Source: Sphingomonas sp. IC-11
Lineage (GTDB): Bacteria; Pseudomonadota; Alphaproteobacteria; Sphingomonadales; Sphingomonadaceae
Direction of reading: 5' to 3'
DNA: 64,000 nt
Assembly: GCF_021043365.1 (NCBI RefSeq)
Contig: NZ_JAJNDU010000003.1
Span: forward strand, 248,001 to 312,000
Positions within the stretch are counted from its first letter, which is position 1, and each line of letters starts with the position of its first letter. Shown one piece after another: positions 1 through 8,740 of this stretch. A program made the translations under genes and the position numbers. Under the pieces are notes generated by a model. The model was not told the origin of the DNA. It worked only from the letters and a program-made list of their open reading frames with translations, and did not search any database.

Positions 1-128
1 TCGTACAGCGCCACCGTCAGATCCTCGGCGAGCTGAATCGACGCCGCGTTCAGCCGTTCCGGCCGGTTCAACGTGATGACCAGGACGTCGCCCTTTTTCT
101 CGGTCAGGATCGTTTCATATTCAGCCAT
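1..128 (-). CDS. enoyl-CoA hydratase/isomerase family protein, N-terminal part
   Basis: Only the first 42 codons are in the window. The protein begins MAEYETILTEKKGDVLVITL and continues into the crotonase-family N-terminal strand pattern ending in LNRPERLNAAS, typical of enoyl-CoA hydratases that handle acyl-CoA thioesters. The ATG overlaps the end of the upstream carboxyltransferase gene by 8 nt, so the two are probably co-translated and act in one acyl-CoA pathway. The catalytic acidic residues lie outside the window, so hydratase versus isomerase cannot be decided. Confidence 0.8.
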   Translation of the reverse strand, partial: MAEYETILTEKKGDVLVITLNRPERLNAASIQLAEDLTVALY

Positions 129-1581
129 TTCGGTCTCTCTCCCTCGTATATCCCGCTCCATCTGGAGAAGGGGTTGGCAGCAAGCTGCCGGATCCTTGCG
201 CGTGCGCTACGTGGCGCAACACCTCGGCGATCGTCCGCCGCGTTGCGGCAGGCCGGATCACCGCATCGACGAACCCTGCATCCACGGCGTGAGAGGGATC
301 AGCGATACGGGCGGCATAGTCACGCTTTTTCTGATCGTCCGTGTCGTCGAACAGCAGCTCGGCGGCAGCGGCAGTGTTTATCACCGCGATCTCGGCGCCC
401 GGCCACGCGTAACAATGGTCTAACGTCGTTCGGCGCGATGCAAATACTGCCCAGACGGGCCCTATCGCGCGACGCGTAATGATTGTGATCCGGGGCCCGG
501 GCGCTCGCGCCAGAGCTGCCATCATGTTCCCAGCCTCCCGAACGATGCCGCGCGCTTCCTCGGCAGTACCGGGCAGAAACCCAGGGGAATCCAAGAGCAC
601 AACCATGGGCAAGCCATAGCGACCACAGAAGCCGGCAAAGCGCGCCGCCTTGCGTGCGGCGGCGCTGTCGATCGTGCCGGCTAGCACCATCGGCTGAGTG
701 CCGAGGATCCCGACTGCTCGCCCCTCCACGCGGCCCAAGGCGCACACCAGATTGGCGGCGTGTTGAGGCTGCACGTCGAGCAGTTCGCGCTCGTCCACTA
801 ACGCGCGGGCAAGCTCGCGCATGTCATAGGGTTCTGCCGGGTCAAGCGGGACGAGCTGGTCCAAGCCCGGCTCCTCGCGATGCGCGGGGTCGGCAGTGAA
901 GATCAGCGGCGTCGACGCGCCCACCGAGGAAGGTAGCAGATCGAGCAGATCGCGAGTCGCGAACAACAATTCAATCTCATCCGCGAAGACGCGGTCGGCC
1001 ATGCCGGTGTGGATCGCGTGTAGGGTGGGGCCCCCCAGCGCGTCGGCGCTGGCGATTTCCCCGGTTGCTCTCCGCAACACGTCCGGGCCGGCCAGATGAA
1101 GCGCGGCTGCGCGATCGAGCATGAATGTGACATCTGCGAGTGCAGGCGAAAGAGCGGCCATGCCCGCGGTGGCGCCGAACACCAGCGCCAGCTGCGGCAC
1201 CTTGCCCTGGGCAAGCGCCTGGCACTGAATCATGTTCGATTGTGCGCCAAGGCCCGTAAGCCCGTCGTCCAGCGCCACGCCGGGTGAGTCATAGAGGCCG
1301 ACGACAGGCGCACCCATGGACACCGCATGGTCGATCAGGCTGGCGATCTTCGTGGCGTGATCCCGCGTCATGATCCCGCTGGCGTCGGTCACATCCTGGC
1401 TGAACGCCGTGACCGGACGGCCCTGCACCAGACCCTCGCCGGTCACAATGCCCGCACCGATGGGACCCGTTTCGCGAAAGGTGGCGTGATCAAACAGAAT
1501 GTCGAGCCGCTCGCGTGCGGTCAGGCGACCACGCGCATGCTGCGCGTCGCTACGCTCCTGCTCCCCGACTGTAGCCGCCAT
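121..1581 (-). CDS. acyl-CoA carboxylase carboxyltransferase (beta) subunit-like protein
   Basis: The 486-aa protein has the two crotonase-fold halves of biotin-dependent carboxyltransferases (propionyl/methylcrotonyl-CoA carboxylase beta). The N half has GRLTARERLDILFD and a DSPGV loop where well-studied members have DSGGARI. The C half has LLDSPGFLPG and YAWPGAEIAV. The glycine-rich acyl-CoA loop of the C half is altered (RAIGPVWAVF), so the substrate is uncertain. The start at 1581 is preferred over an ATG at 1632 because GGGAGGA lies just upstream. The gene is followed with an 8-nt overlap by an enoyl-CoA hydratase. No biotin carboxylase subunit is visible nearby. Confidence 0.8.
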   Translation of the reverse strand: MAATVGEQERSDAQHARGRLTARERLDILFDHATFRETGPIGAGIVTGEGLVQGRPVTAFSQDVTDASGIMTRDHATKIASLIDHAVSMGAPVVGLYDSPGVALDDGLTGLGAQSNMIQCQALAQGKVPQLALVFGATAGMAALSPALADVTFMLDRAAALHLAGPDVLRRATGEIASADALGGPTLHAIHTGMADRVFADEIELLFATRDLLDLLPSSVGASTPLIFTADPAHREEPGLDQLVPLDPAEPYDMRELARALVDERELLDVQPQHAANLVCALGRVEGRAVGILGTQPMVLAGTIDSAAARKAARFAGFCGRYGLPMVVLLDSPGFLPGTAEEARGIVREAGNMMAALARAPGPRITIITRRAIGPVWAVFASRRTTLDHCYAWPGAEIAVINTAAAAELLFDDTDDQKKRDYAARIADPSHAVDAGFVDAVIRPAATRRTIAEVLRHVAHAQGSGSLLPTPSPDGAGYTRERDRNG

Positions 1582-1772
1582 GGCATCCTCCCGCCGCGCG
1601 GGCTTCCTGCGCCTGTGGATGGGCAGACGCAAATGCCAAAACGGTCAGGTATGTAGCTGGGAGGCGATGGGAGCATGTGTTGCGCCGAAGCCCCGGAGGA
1701 TCGGGAAGTGTCAGCTGGAACGTGCGCTTCCTCGCCAATGGTGTGACGGTCCAAGCGTCTAAGGCCGAGGGC

Positions 1773-2282
1773 TCACCAGCCCTGCACCGCCTCCGGATCG
1801 GACAGCGCCACCAGCCGGCGAGCAGCGCGGCGCGCGAAGGCAAGCGTACACTTCTTTCGCGCGTGCGTGTTCATCGGCGTGGTTCGCGCCTCCCGCACGA
1901 CCGCTGCATCATAACGATCAGCAACGATCAAACCTGTCCGCTCTGGCAAGAACGCCTCGCTGGCGATCGGCGTGTGGTCGAAGCCCGCCGGCACCGCCCA
2001 GAAGAACCGATCACAATGCGGCAGATAATCCTGCCATTTGCCGTCACCCAGCAAATCCGCGCGCGATACCTTGATCTCGACGATCGTGATCTGGCCGCGC
2101 TGATCCAGCGCCATCAGGTCGACACGCCGGCCGCCATCCAGCGGCACCTCTGGCATGGCCACTAGTTCATGGCGCAACAACAAGCGGGTTACGCCCCGCA
2201 CGACATCAGCAGCGCAAAGCGGTGAGGCAGGATCGTCTACGCAAGAAGCGGGCGTGGTCAGCACGCCCGCTTCATAGAACAA
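1773..2282 (-). CDS. MmcB family DNA repair protein
   Basis: About 169 aa. The core around RRVDLMALDQRGQITIVEIK is a PD-(D/E)XK-type nuclease signature (D, then E-I-K) and matches the MmcB family (formerly DUF1052), known in alphaproteobacteria as an SOS/mitomycin-linked protein. The first codon of the long frame is TTG at 2282; an in-frame GTG at 2264 is an alternative, and the family usually begins shortly before the ADVVRGVTRLLLRH helix. It stands alone between a carboxylase operon and a cell wall hydrolase. DNA repair is the family assignment, not something the sequence proves. Confidence 0.8.
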   Translation of the reverse strand: MFYEAGVLTTPASCVDDPASPLCAADVVRGVTRLLLRHELVAMPEVPLDGGRRVDLMALDQRGQITIVEIKVSRADLLGDGKWQDYLPHCDRFFWAVPAGFDHTPIASEAFLPERTGLIVADRYDAAVVREARTTPMNTHARKKCTLAFARRAARRLVALSDPEAVQGW

Positions 2283-2333
2283 TTAGGGAACGATGAAAAG
2301 GTGGGTAACTGAGGATCAGGAAGCTAATACCGC

Positions 2334-2951
2334 TCAGCGCCAGAAGATGTGGTTTCCGATCGATGCCACCTTGGTCAGGCCCGAAGCCGGCGCCCGGCCG
2401 CGGTTGAAATACAGCGCGCGTTCCGCCTCACCATTCCAGGCGTCGGCGAGTGCCACCTTGGCCACCGCAACGGCCGTGCGATAGGGGCGGCTGTCCTCGT
2501 TGATTTCCGGAATGCGACCACCGCGAACGAAGCCGAACTGGCCACGCTGGGTCACCACGTCGCAGATGTCGGACGGGAAACGGCCGGACTTGGAGCGGTT
2601 GATGATCACATCAGCGACGGCAAGCTGGCCAGACAGCGGCTCACCCTTGGCTTCGTAGAAGATCGCGCCGGCCAGGCACTGGATCGCCTCGTCGTCGCCA
2701 TCATGCGTCGACTGCGCGGCAACAGCGGCCGCAAGTGTCGGATATGCAACCGAATCGCCGACCGCGAGTTCATCGCTATCGAAGCCCGTCGGCTCAGAAA
2801 CTGTAGCTGGTGCCGTCGAGGACACCATAACGTTGGTCTGGGGGAGCATCTGCTCGACCTCGGCAGCCAACCCGGCCGTGCTCTGCGCACTCAGGCCGAA
2901 GAAAGAGATCGTCATGGCTACGGCAACCGCAGCCCGCGAGAAAAAAGCCAT
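2334..2951 (-). CDS. cell wall hydrolase, SleB type
   Basis: 205 aa. Residues 1-30 form a signal peptide (MAFFSRAAVAVAMTISFFGL), followed by a low-complexity linker. From about residue 85 comes the Hydrolase_2/SleB catalytic domain: CLAGAIFYEAKGEP with the catalytic Glu, then VADVIINRSKSGRFPSDICD and QFGFVRGG. Such proteins cleave peptidoglycan glycan strands (lytic transglycosylase-like) in the periplasm. The gene is monocistronic in appearance. The substrate is inferred from the family. Confidence 0.85.
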   Translation of the reverse strand: MAFFSRAAVAVAMTISFFGLSAQSTAGLAAEVEQMLPQTNVMVSSTAPATVSEPTGFDSDELAVGDSVAYPTLAAAVAAQSTHDGDDEAIQCLAGAIFYEAKGEPLSGQLAVADVIINRSKSGRFPSDICDVVTQRGQFGFVRGGRIPEINEDSRPYRTAVAVAKVALADAWNGEAERALYFNRGRAPASGLTKVASIGNHIFWR

Positions 2952-3117
2952 CGTCCACTATCAAAGGCGGTGGGTACGCGGACACGATCCGGCGTTCAGA
3001 AGAACAGCGATCGGCCGGGATCCCCCCCGACTGCGTCACCGTTGCGGATCGCACCCGCCGCGGCACAACGCGAAAAATCGATGGCCGTGGATCGCCATAC
3101 CCGAGCGATCGAGTCAA

Positions 3118-3444
3118 TTAACCGAGGATCGTTTCAGCGGCGAACCGTTGGCCGTCCACGATATCCAGAGCAACCACCCACAAATCGGGATCACGCGCGC
3201 GGCGGCGCGCCCAATAGTCGTCGAGTGATTCGCCGCTGCCTGCTTTCGGCCCGCTTGGTACCAGCGCGTCATTGCCGTCCGGGCCAATTCCGCGCTCGAC
3301 GATCCGGTCTTCGAGCTCCAGCACGACCAGGATCGCACCTGCATCCGCATCTCCGCGGGCACGCACCACCGCAATCCCGCCGGCATCGTTGACTCGCCGC
3401 AGCAAGGCCGAGACGACAAGGTGCGTGGGCAACCGCGCGTTCAC
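3118..3444 (-). CDS. DUF1491 family protein
   Basis: 108 aa. The frame LPTHLVVSALLRRVNDAGG, followed by an ILVVLELEDRIVERG segment and a C-terminal DPDLWVVALD, matches the alphaproteobacterial DUF1491 family, which has no known function. Its ATG overlaps the stop of the preceding thioesterase gene by 4 nt, so it is the last gene of the hpf-ptsN-thioesterase-DUF1491 series. No signal peptide or membrane segment is seen. A cytoplasmic location is inferred. Confidence 0.8.
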   Translation of the reverse strand: MNARLPTHLVVSALLRRVNDAGGIAVVRARGDADAGAILVVLELEDRIVERGIGPDGNDALVPSGPKAGSGESLDDYWARRRARDPDLWVVALDIVDGQRFAAETILG

Positions 3445-3896
3445 GCGATCCGGTAGCCCGGCAGGGAGGCAAGCGCGATCCGGCTGCGCATGAACGTGCC
3501 GGTGCCGCGAGCAACTTCCTCGCCATCCGCGGCGATCAGGCGCGCGTCACCGACGAACACCCGCCGCTGGCCGCTGATCCAGCGCCCCTCCGCGATGACT
3601 GGGCCGGCGGCCAGCGGGCGCGTCAGGACGAGGTTGAACTGGGTGGTCAGAAGAAAGCGATCGGTGATGAGGCTATTGCAGGCGTAGAACGCCGCATCGT
3701 CCAGCATCTTGAAATAGGACGTCCCGTGAGCGGCGCCCGCCGCGTGAAAATGATCCGGCACGATTTCGAAGCTGATCCGCGCCACGCCCGGTTCCGGGAT
3801 TTCCAGCATCGATGCGAACAACCGGTTGATCGGCGCTGCGGCATACAACGATTCAAGTGCACGGTGGTGCGCCTCCGCACCCTCAGGCCGCGTCAC
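3441..3896 (-). CDS. PaaI family hotdog-fold thioesterase
   Basis: 151 aa with the hotdog thioesterase layout: a helix around HFHAAGAAHGTSYFKMLDDAA, containing the HG-x-x-x-x-x-x-D catalytic pattern of PaaI-type enzymes, then the strands TTQFNLVLTRPLAAG and GTGTFMRS. It probably hydrolyses acyl-CoA thioesters. The start is a GTG at 3896, which overlaps the end of ptsN by 14 nt. The gene is embedded in the hpf-ptsN operon, as often seen in sphingomonads. The real substrate is unknown. Confidence 0.82.
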   Translation of the reverse strand: MTRPEGAEAHHRALESLYAAAPINRLFASMLEIPEPGVARISFEIVPDHFHAAGAAHGTSYFKMLDDAAFYACNSLITDRFLLTTQFNLVLTRPLAAGPVIAEGRWISGQRRVFVGDARLIAADGEEVARGTGTFMRSRIALASLPGYRIA

Positions 3897-4362
3897 GCGT
3901 GCTTCCCGGTTCGTCGGACGTCAGAAGCGCATAGATGGCGTCGCGCGAACCGGCGCCGCGCAGCTTCGCGACAAACGCACGGTCGCGCAGCCGATTGGAT
4001 ACGCGCGCCAGCGCCTTGAGGTGATCGGCACCGGCATCGGGCGGAGACAGGATCGCCACGATCAGGTCGACCGGCATATCGTCGACCGCCTGAAACTCCA
4101 CCGGCTGTGCCAGCCGGGCGATCATCACGACGATGCGCGGCAGACCCTGGATGCGGGCATGCGGCAAGGCCACACCGCCGCCGAAGCCGGTCGAGCCCAG
4201 CTTCTCCCGCTCGGCGAGCGCCGTCGAGACGGCGCCGCCGGCCAAGCCAAGCGTCTGGGCAGCCAGGGCGCCCAGTTGCTGGAACAGCATCTTCTTGTTG
4301 CTTGCCGTCACCCCGACCGTGATCAGGTCGGGGTGGAGCAGATCGCTCAAATCACTGGCCAT
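3883..4362 (-). CDS. ptsN: PTS IIA-like nitrogen regulatory protein PtsN
   Basis: 159 aa. EIIA-Ntr is the terminal phospho-acceptor of the nitrogen PTS (PtsP-PtsO-PtsN) and controls potassium transport and stress circuits rather than sugar uptake. The protein starts MASDLSDLLHPDLITVGV. The phosphorylated His lies in the signature STGFGGGVALPHAR. The ATG at 4362 fits the family length; the frame is open further upstream but there it only shadows hpf. The stop of hpf at 4376 lies 13 nt upstream, the usual alphaproteobacterial hpf-ptsN order. The regulatory targets are inferred from the family. Confidence 0.92.
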   Translation of the reverse strand: MASDLSDLLHPDLITVGVTASNKKMLFQQLGALAAQTLGLAGGAVSTALAEREKLGSTGFGGGVALPHARIQGLPRIVVMIARLAQPVEFQAVDDMPVDLIVAILSPPDAGADHLKALARVSNRLRDRAFVAKLRGAGSRDAIYALLTSDEPGSTRDAA

Positions 4363-4375
4363 GACGTCCCGGCGT

Positions 4376-4972
4376 TCACCCCGCGCGCTGCGGTTCGACC
4401 CAGCCGATCGTCCCGTCGCCGCGCCGATAGACCATGTTGTAGGCCCCCGTCCCGCTATTCTTGAACAGCAGGGCAGCAGTGTTGCGCAGGTCAAGCATCA
4501 TTACCGCGTCCGAAACGGTGGCATCGGGCACGTCGACGCGCGTTTCGGCAATGATCAGCGGCCCTTCGGCGGGCTCGTCATCGTCGCTGATCCGCTCGGC
4601 AAAGAGCGTGTAACCGGCGTTGTCGAAATTATCATAAGCGACGCTTTCCGCCAGCGCCTGCACCTCGCCTGCGTTTCGATCCTTCAGGCGGCGCATGTAA
4701 CGGCGCAACTGCTTCTCGATCTTCTCCGCCGCACCATCAAAGGCAAGATGCGCGTCATGGGCATCGTGGCGGCCCTTCAGAACCAATCCCTGCATCACGT
4801 GAACGACGATGTCGCAGCCGAAACCGGTGTCGTGCGGCCCCTTGCCGAACGTCACCTGAGCGGAGATCGCGCGGCTGAAATACTTGTCGGCAATCCCTTG
4901 CAGCCGGCTGTCGACATGATCCTTCAGCGCGTCGCCCGTTTCGACCTGGTGACCAGAGATGCGGATATCCAT
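4376..4972 (-). CDS. hpf: ribosome hibernation promoting factor, long form
   Basis: 198 aa from MDIRISGHQVETGDALKDHV. The N-terminal S30AE/YfiA domain (about 1-110) binds the ribosomal decoding centre. The C-terminal domain (about 135-195, with TVSDAVMMLDLRNTAALLFK and GWVEP) is the dimerisation domain of long HPF, which pairs 70S ribosomes into 100S dimers in stationary phase. An ATG five codons earlier (4987) is possible, but the family starts at the MDIRI position. It lies directly upstream of ptsN. Confidence 0.92.
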   Translation of the reverse strand: MDIRISGHQVETGDALKDHVDSRLQGIADKYFSRAISAQVTFGKGPHDTGFGCDIVVHVMQGLVLKGRHDAHDAHLAFDGAAEKIEKQLRRYMRRLKDRNAGEVQALAESVAYDNFDNAGYTLFAERISDDDEPAEGPLIIAETRVDVPDATVSDAVMMLDLRNTAALLFKNSGTGAYNMVYRRGDGTIGWVEPQRAG

Positions 4973-5023
4973 CGACCTATTCTCCATTGGCTGGTCCGGC
5001 TTGATTCGCCGGAGCGTTGGGCG

Positions 5024-5710
5024 TCAACCGGACGCCTCGGCCCCCCAGAGTGGATTCTTCACCCTCGTCATGAACGCGGCATGCGCGCTAAGTTCCTCCG
5101 CAGTGGCGGCGAAATGACGGGCCGGGCGAACGACCCGCGGCGCGGATGTCTCGACCTTGACCTCTTCGACCACCAATTCGCTGACCAGAGAAAGCCCGAT
5201 CTGCCGCCCGCCCCGCAGCTCGACATAGACCTGCGCCAGCAGTTGCGCGTCGAGCAATGCGCCGTGCAGCACGCGGTGGGACCGATCGATGCCATAACGT
5301 GAACACAATGCGTCGAGCGTCAGCTTCGCGCCGGGATGCCGCTGCTTCGCGATCGCCAGGGTATCCACCATGCGGCTGGTGCAAATGACGTCGCGACCGC
5401 AGCGACCGAGCTCTCCGTTCAAAAAGCCAAAATCGAACGACGCATTATGTGCGATCAGCGGCGCATCGCCGATAAACGCGACCAGCTCTTCCGCGACGGT
5501 GTGGAACAGCGGCTTGTCCGCGAGGAACGCATCCGACAGGCCGTGAATCGCGAACGCACCCGGCGGCATCGACCGTTCGGGGTGAAAATAAGCGTGAAAG
5601 GTTCGCCCGGTTTCGACCCGGTTGATCAGCTCCACACAGCCGATCTCCACCATGCGATCCTCGCCGAAGGTAAAGCCAGTGGTTTCAGTGTCGAAAACAA
5701 TCTCGCGCAT
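5024..5710 (-). CDS. dnaQ: DNA polymerase III epsilon subunit (3'-5' exonuclease)
   Basis: 228 aa. The proofreading exonuclease of the replicative polymerase. ExoI is FDTETTGF with the catalytic Asp and Glu, ExoII is LIAHNASFDFGFL, and the ExoIII region is around HRVLHGALLDAQLLA with catalytic His/Asp. The ATG at 5710 (MREIVFDTETTG) fits the family better than an in-frame ATG 12 codons earlier. It follows coaE by 8 nt and belongs to the ppsR-maf-aroE-coaE-dnaQ block near the origin. Confidence 0.93.
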   Translation of the reverse strand: MREIVFDTETTGFTFGEDRMVEIGCVELINRVETGRTFHAYFHPERSMPPGAFAIHGLSDAFLADKPLFHTVAEELVAFIGDAPLIAHNASFDFGFLNGELGRCGRDVICTSRMVDTLAIAKQRHPGAKLTLDALCSRYGIDRSHRVLHGALLDAQLLAQVYVELRGGRQIGLSLVSELVVEEVKVETSAPRVVRPARHFAATAEELSAHAAFMTRVKNPLWGAEASG

Positions 5711-5718
5711 CGCAGGGA

Positions 5719-6312
5719 TTATCGGCCTTCCACCGGCACGAGGCAAGCGATGACCCGGCGGACATGCGCCCGAGTTTCCTCGAGCGGCACGTCCGTCGGA
5801 ATGACGAAATCGGCCTGCGCGCGCTTCTGTTCGTCGGGCACCTGGCGCGCGAGGATCGCGTCGAACTTGCCCTCGCTCATGCCTGGGCGCTGAAGGGTGC
5901 GGGCGCGCTGCACGTCGGGCGCAGCGGAAACGACGGCAACCTTGTCCATCGCACGCTGACCACCGGTTTCGAACAGCAAGGGCACATCGAACACGACGAC
6001 CGGCGCGGCGGCATGTTCCGTCAGAAAGGCGGCCCGCTCCTCGCCCACGGCGGGGTGAACGATCGCTTCCAACGCCTTCATGGCGGCATCGTCGCCAAGC
6101 ACCGCTTCCGCCAGGGCCGTCCGGTTCACGCCCCCTTCCCCAGTCGTTCCGGGAAAACGCGCCTCGATGGCAGCCACCACACGCCCGGCCGGGCCCTGCA
6201 GCTTATGGACCTCCGCATCCGCGTCGAAGACCGGAATGCCTTCCTCAGCGAACATCTTGGCGACCGTGGACTTGCCCATGCCGATGGAGCCAGTGAGGCC
6301 GAGTTTGATCAT
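5719..6312 (-). CDS. coaE: dephospho-CoA kinase
   Basis: 197 aa. Catalyses the last step of coenzyme A synthesis, phosphorylation of dephospho-CoA by ATP. The P-loop LGLTGSIGMGKST stands at the N terminus, followed by FDADAEVHKL (substrate Asp) and VFDVPLLFETGG, the CoaE lid-proximal signature. The start at 6312 (MIKLGLTGS) is chosen over ATGs further upstream because the P-loop must lie within the first ten residues or so. It sits between aroE and dnaQ. Confidence 0.93.
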   Translation of the reverse strand: MIKLGLTGSIGMGKSTVAKMFAEEGIPVFDADAEVHKLQGPAGRVVAAIEARFPGTTGEGGVNRTALAEAVLGDDAAMKALEAIVHPAVGEERAAFLTEHAAAPVVVFDVPLLFETGGQRAMDKVAVVSAAPDVQRARTLQRPGMSEGKFDAILARQVPDEQKRAQADFVIPTDVPLEETRAHVRRVIACLVPVEGR

Positions 6313-6432
6313 CTGTTCCCCCTCGTGTTGCATATCGTCCCCTGCCTCTTCCAAACCCGGCTGCCGTTCCTCATCGATGGAGAAGAGGAGCGCGCCTCCG
6401 GATCACGGCATGGGACGAAAGCCGTTCCTGTT

Positions 6433-7302
6433 CTATCCGATCAATCGTTCGCGCAGTTCGCCGTCATGTTCGCGCGGGGCAGGCTGGCCAAAGAACAATT
6501 CGAACGCGGCCGCGGCCTGGCCGACGAGCATTTCGAGGCCGTCGATCGTCTCCAGCCCGCGTGCCTCGGCCGCATCGAGCAGGGGCGTGTGGAGCGGGGC
6601 GTAGACGATATCATAGACGACTGCCTCTGGCGGCAGCGGCAGGAGATCGAGATCGAGCGGCGGCTGGCCTTCCATGCCAAGCGCGCTGGTGTTCACCAGG
6701 AGCTTCGTCTCGGGGAGGCGAGCGTTCAGCGGCAGCGCTTCTCCCTTCAGGCCCAAGCGGCCGAGCAATGCGGCAGCCTTTAGCGGGGAACGGTTCAGGA
6801 TCGTCACCTTGCCGACATCGAGGCGCGACAAGGCAAACAGCACTGCGCGCGCGGCACCGCCTGCACCGACGATCGCGACGGGCGCACCAGCGAGATCGAG
6901 ATCGGCGATCGGGGCGTAGAAGCCGGCCGCATCAGTATTGGTGCCGAACACGCTGCCATCCTCGCGACGAACCACCGTGTTCATCGCGCCGATGCTATCC
7001 CGCACGTCGCCGGGATCATCGACGAGATCGAGCATCGCCACCTTATGCGGAATGGTGACGTTGCAGCCGCGCCACAGCGGATCGGCGCGGCGCTGCGCGA
7101 TGAAGGCGGCGAGATCATCGGGCGCGACCTGCGTCGCGCGATAATCCGCCGCAATGCCCAGCTTCTCGAGCCAGAAGCCATGGATCAGCGGCGACTTGGA
7201 ATGCTTGATCGGATTACCGATCACCTCTGCATACGGACGTTCAGCGGCGTCTCTGGCCATCGAATGTTGAGAAAGTTGAGACACTGGCGGTTCTTTCTCC
7301 AT
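6433..7302 (-). CDS. aroE: shikimate dehydrogenase
   Basis: 289 aa from the ATG at 7302. NADP-dependent reduction of 3-dehydroshikimate in aromatic amino acid synthesis. The shikimate-binding motif is VIGNPIKHSKSPLIHGFW, the catalytic Lys lies in NVTIPHK, and the dinucleotide loop is AIVGAGGAARAVLFAL. The 7302 start overlaps the maf stop by 1 nt (TGATG), suggesting translational coupling. An in-frame ATG at 7260 would give 275 aa and sits closer to the conserved core; neither has a convincing ribosome-binding site. Confidence 0.9.
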   Translation of the reverse strand: MEKEPPVSQLSQHSMARDAAERPYAEVIGNPIKHSKSPLIHGFWLEKLGIAADYRATQVAPDDLAAFIAQRRADPLWRGCNVTIPHKVAMLDLVDDPGDVRDSIGAMNTVVRREDGSVFGTNTDAAGFYAPIADLDLAGAPVAIVGAGGAARAVLFALSRLDVGKVTILNRSPLKAAALLGRLGLKGEALPLNARLPETKLLVNTSALGMEGQPPLDLDLLPLPPEAVVYDIVYAPLHTPLLDAAEARGLETIDGLEMLVGQAAAAFELFFGQPAPREHDGELRERLIG

Positions 7303-7904
7303 CACGCAGCGAGGACCTGCCGCTCGCGCAAATAGCCGAGCAGCGGGAGCAGCGGCATGCCCAGCACGGTGAACTGGCTGCCTTCGACGCGGCTGAACAA
7401 TTGCACCCCCGGCCCCTCGATCCTGTAGCAGCCGACGCACCCCGCAATGGTCGGCCATTCGGCATCGAGATACGCCTCGATGAAGGTGTAGGACAGCGGG
7501 CGGACGAACATGCGCGCCTTGTCGACATGGCGCCAAACCGGCCGGCCACCCTCAGCGATCACCGCTGCGCTGACGAGATCGTGGCGCTTGCCCGACATCA
7601 TCGCGAGATGCTCCGCGGCTTGGGCTCGGTCGCGCGGCTTGGACAAAATGGTGCCATCCTCCAGCACCGCCAGGCTGTCGGAACCCAGCACCAGCGCCTG
7701 CGGGTTACGCTGCGACACCTTGAGCGCCTTCAATTCGGCAAGCGCGTCGGCAAGATCGCGCGGTGGGATTGCGCCAAGCGATGCCTTGGCGGCATCCTCG
7801 TCCACCATCGCCGGCTGCGCCTCGAACGGAACGCCGGCAGCTTCCAGCATCGCGCGGCGCGAGGCGGATTGCGAGGCGAGGACCAGTTTCAAGGGCGCGC
7901 TCAC
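7302..7904 (-). CDS. maf: Maf family nucleotide pyrophosphatase
   Basis: 200 aa. Maf proteins hydrolyse non-canonical nucleoside triphosphates to monophosphates. The N-terminal signature LVLASQSASRRAMLEAAGV is present, as is the second block LVLGSDSLAVLEDG and the WPTIAGCVGCYRIEG region. It overlaps ppsR upstream by 4 nt (ATGA) and aroE downstream by 1 nt. This maf-aroE-coaE-dnaQ order is common beside the origin in alphaproteobacteria. Substrate preference is not readable from sequence. Confidence 0.9.
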   Translation of the reverse strand: MSAPLKLVLASQSASRRAMLEAAGVPFEAQPAMVDEDAAKASLGAIPPRDLADALAELKALKVSQRNPQALVLGSDSLAVLEDGTILSKPRDRAQAAEHLAMMSGKRHDLVSAAVIAEGGRPVWRHVDKARMFVRPLSYTFIEAYLDAEWPTIAGCVGCYRIEGPGVQLFSRVEGSQFTVLGMPLLPLLGYLRERQVLAA

Positions 7905-8740
7905 CGTTCCATCATCCCCGGCATGCCCCGGCGTTCGTTGAACAGCGAAATGATTGCGGCCGCGGTCTCCTCGATCGACCGCCGTGTGACGTCAATCACC
8001 GGCCAGCCGTTGTCGGAAAACATGCGGCGGGCATAGGCAAGTTCCCGCGTCACTGCTTCCTGATCCACATAGGAGGTCTCCGGCGCTTGATTGAGCGAGA
8101 GCAACCGGTTGCGCCGGACCTGGATCAAGCGGTCCGGACTGGTGGTGAGCCCAACAACCAATGGGTTGGCCAAACTGTAGAGCGTATTGGGGGGCGGGCT
8201 TTCGACCACGATCGGAATGTTCGCCACCTTGAAGCCGCGGTTGGCGAGGTAGATGGAAGTCGGCGTCTTCGACGATCGCGAGACGCCGGCCAGGACGATG
8301 TCCGCCTCCTCCCACTCCTCCCACAATACGCCATCGTCATGGGCGATGGTGAACTGAATGGCATCGACACGCGCGAAATAGGCCGCGTCCAACACATGCT
8401 GACGCCCCGGCTTGTTCTTCGCCTGCTGGCCAAGCAACGCCGACAAGGCATCGTTCACCGGATCAAGCGGCGCAACCATCGGCAGGCCCAGTGCCTGGCA
8501 GCGCTGCTCCAGCGCCTCGCGCGTGCCCGCATTCACCAGCGTGTAGATCACGAGCCCGGGATTCTGGGCGATTTCCTGAAGGATGCGGTCGAGATGCGCT
8601 TCGGTGCGCACCATTGGCCAGAAATGCCGCACCGTTTCGACATTGTCATATTGGGCGAGCGCGGCCTTGGCGATGTTCTCCAGCGTCTCTCCGGTAGAGT
8701 CAGAGAGGAGGTGCAGGTGCAGCTTCACCGTCACGGGCAT
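7901..8740 (-). CDS. ppsR: pyruvate, water dikinase regulatory protein (DUF299)
   Basis: 279 aa. A bifunctional kinase/phosphorylase of the DUF299 family that modifies a Thr of PEP synthase or pyruvate phosphate dikinase. The start is MPVTVKLHLHLLSDSTGETL; SDSTGET is the family N-terminal signature, and the P-loop-like GVSRSSKTPTSIYLA is in the second half. The ATG at 8740 is chosen because the frame upstream of it runs into the origin-like gap. Orthologues of this gene flank the chromosome origin of Caulobacter on the side opposite hemE, the same as here. Confidence 0.92.
   Translation of the reverse strand: MPVTVKLHLHLLSDSTGETLENIAKAALAQYDNVETVRHFWPMVRTEAHLDRILQEIAQNPGLVIYTLVNAGTREALEQRCQALGLPMVAPLDPVNDALSALLGQQAKNKPGRQHVLDAAYFARVDAIQFTIAHDDGVLWEEWEEADIVLAGVSRSSKTPTSIYLANRGFKVANIPIVVESPPPNTLYSLANPLVVGLTTSPDRLIQVRRNRLLSLNQAPETSYVDQEAVTRELAYARRMFSDNGWPVIDVTRRSIEETAAAIISLFNERRGMPGMMER

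Noticed and set aside
2349..3392. Long plus-strand open frame opposite the SleB and DUF1491 genes
   Set aside because: It is the high-GC shadow of two recognised minus-strand genes and has no coherent protein family.
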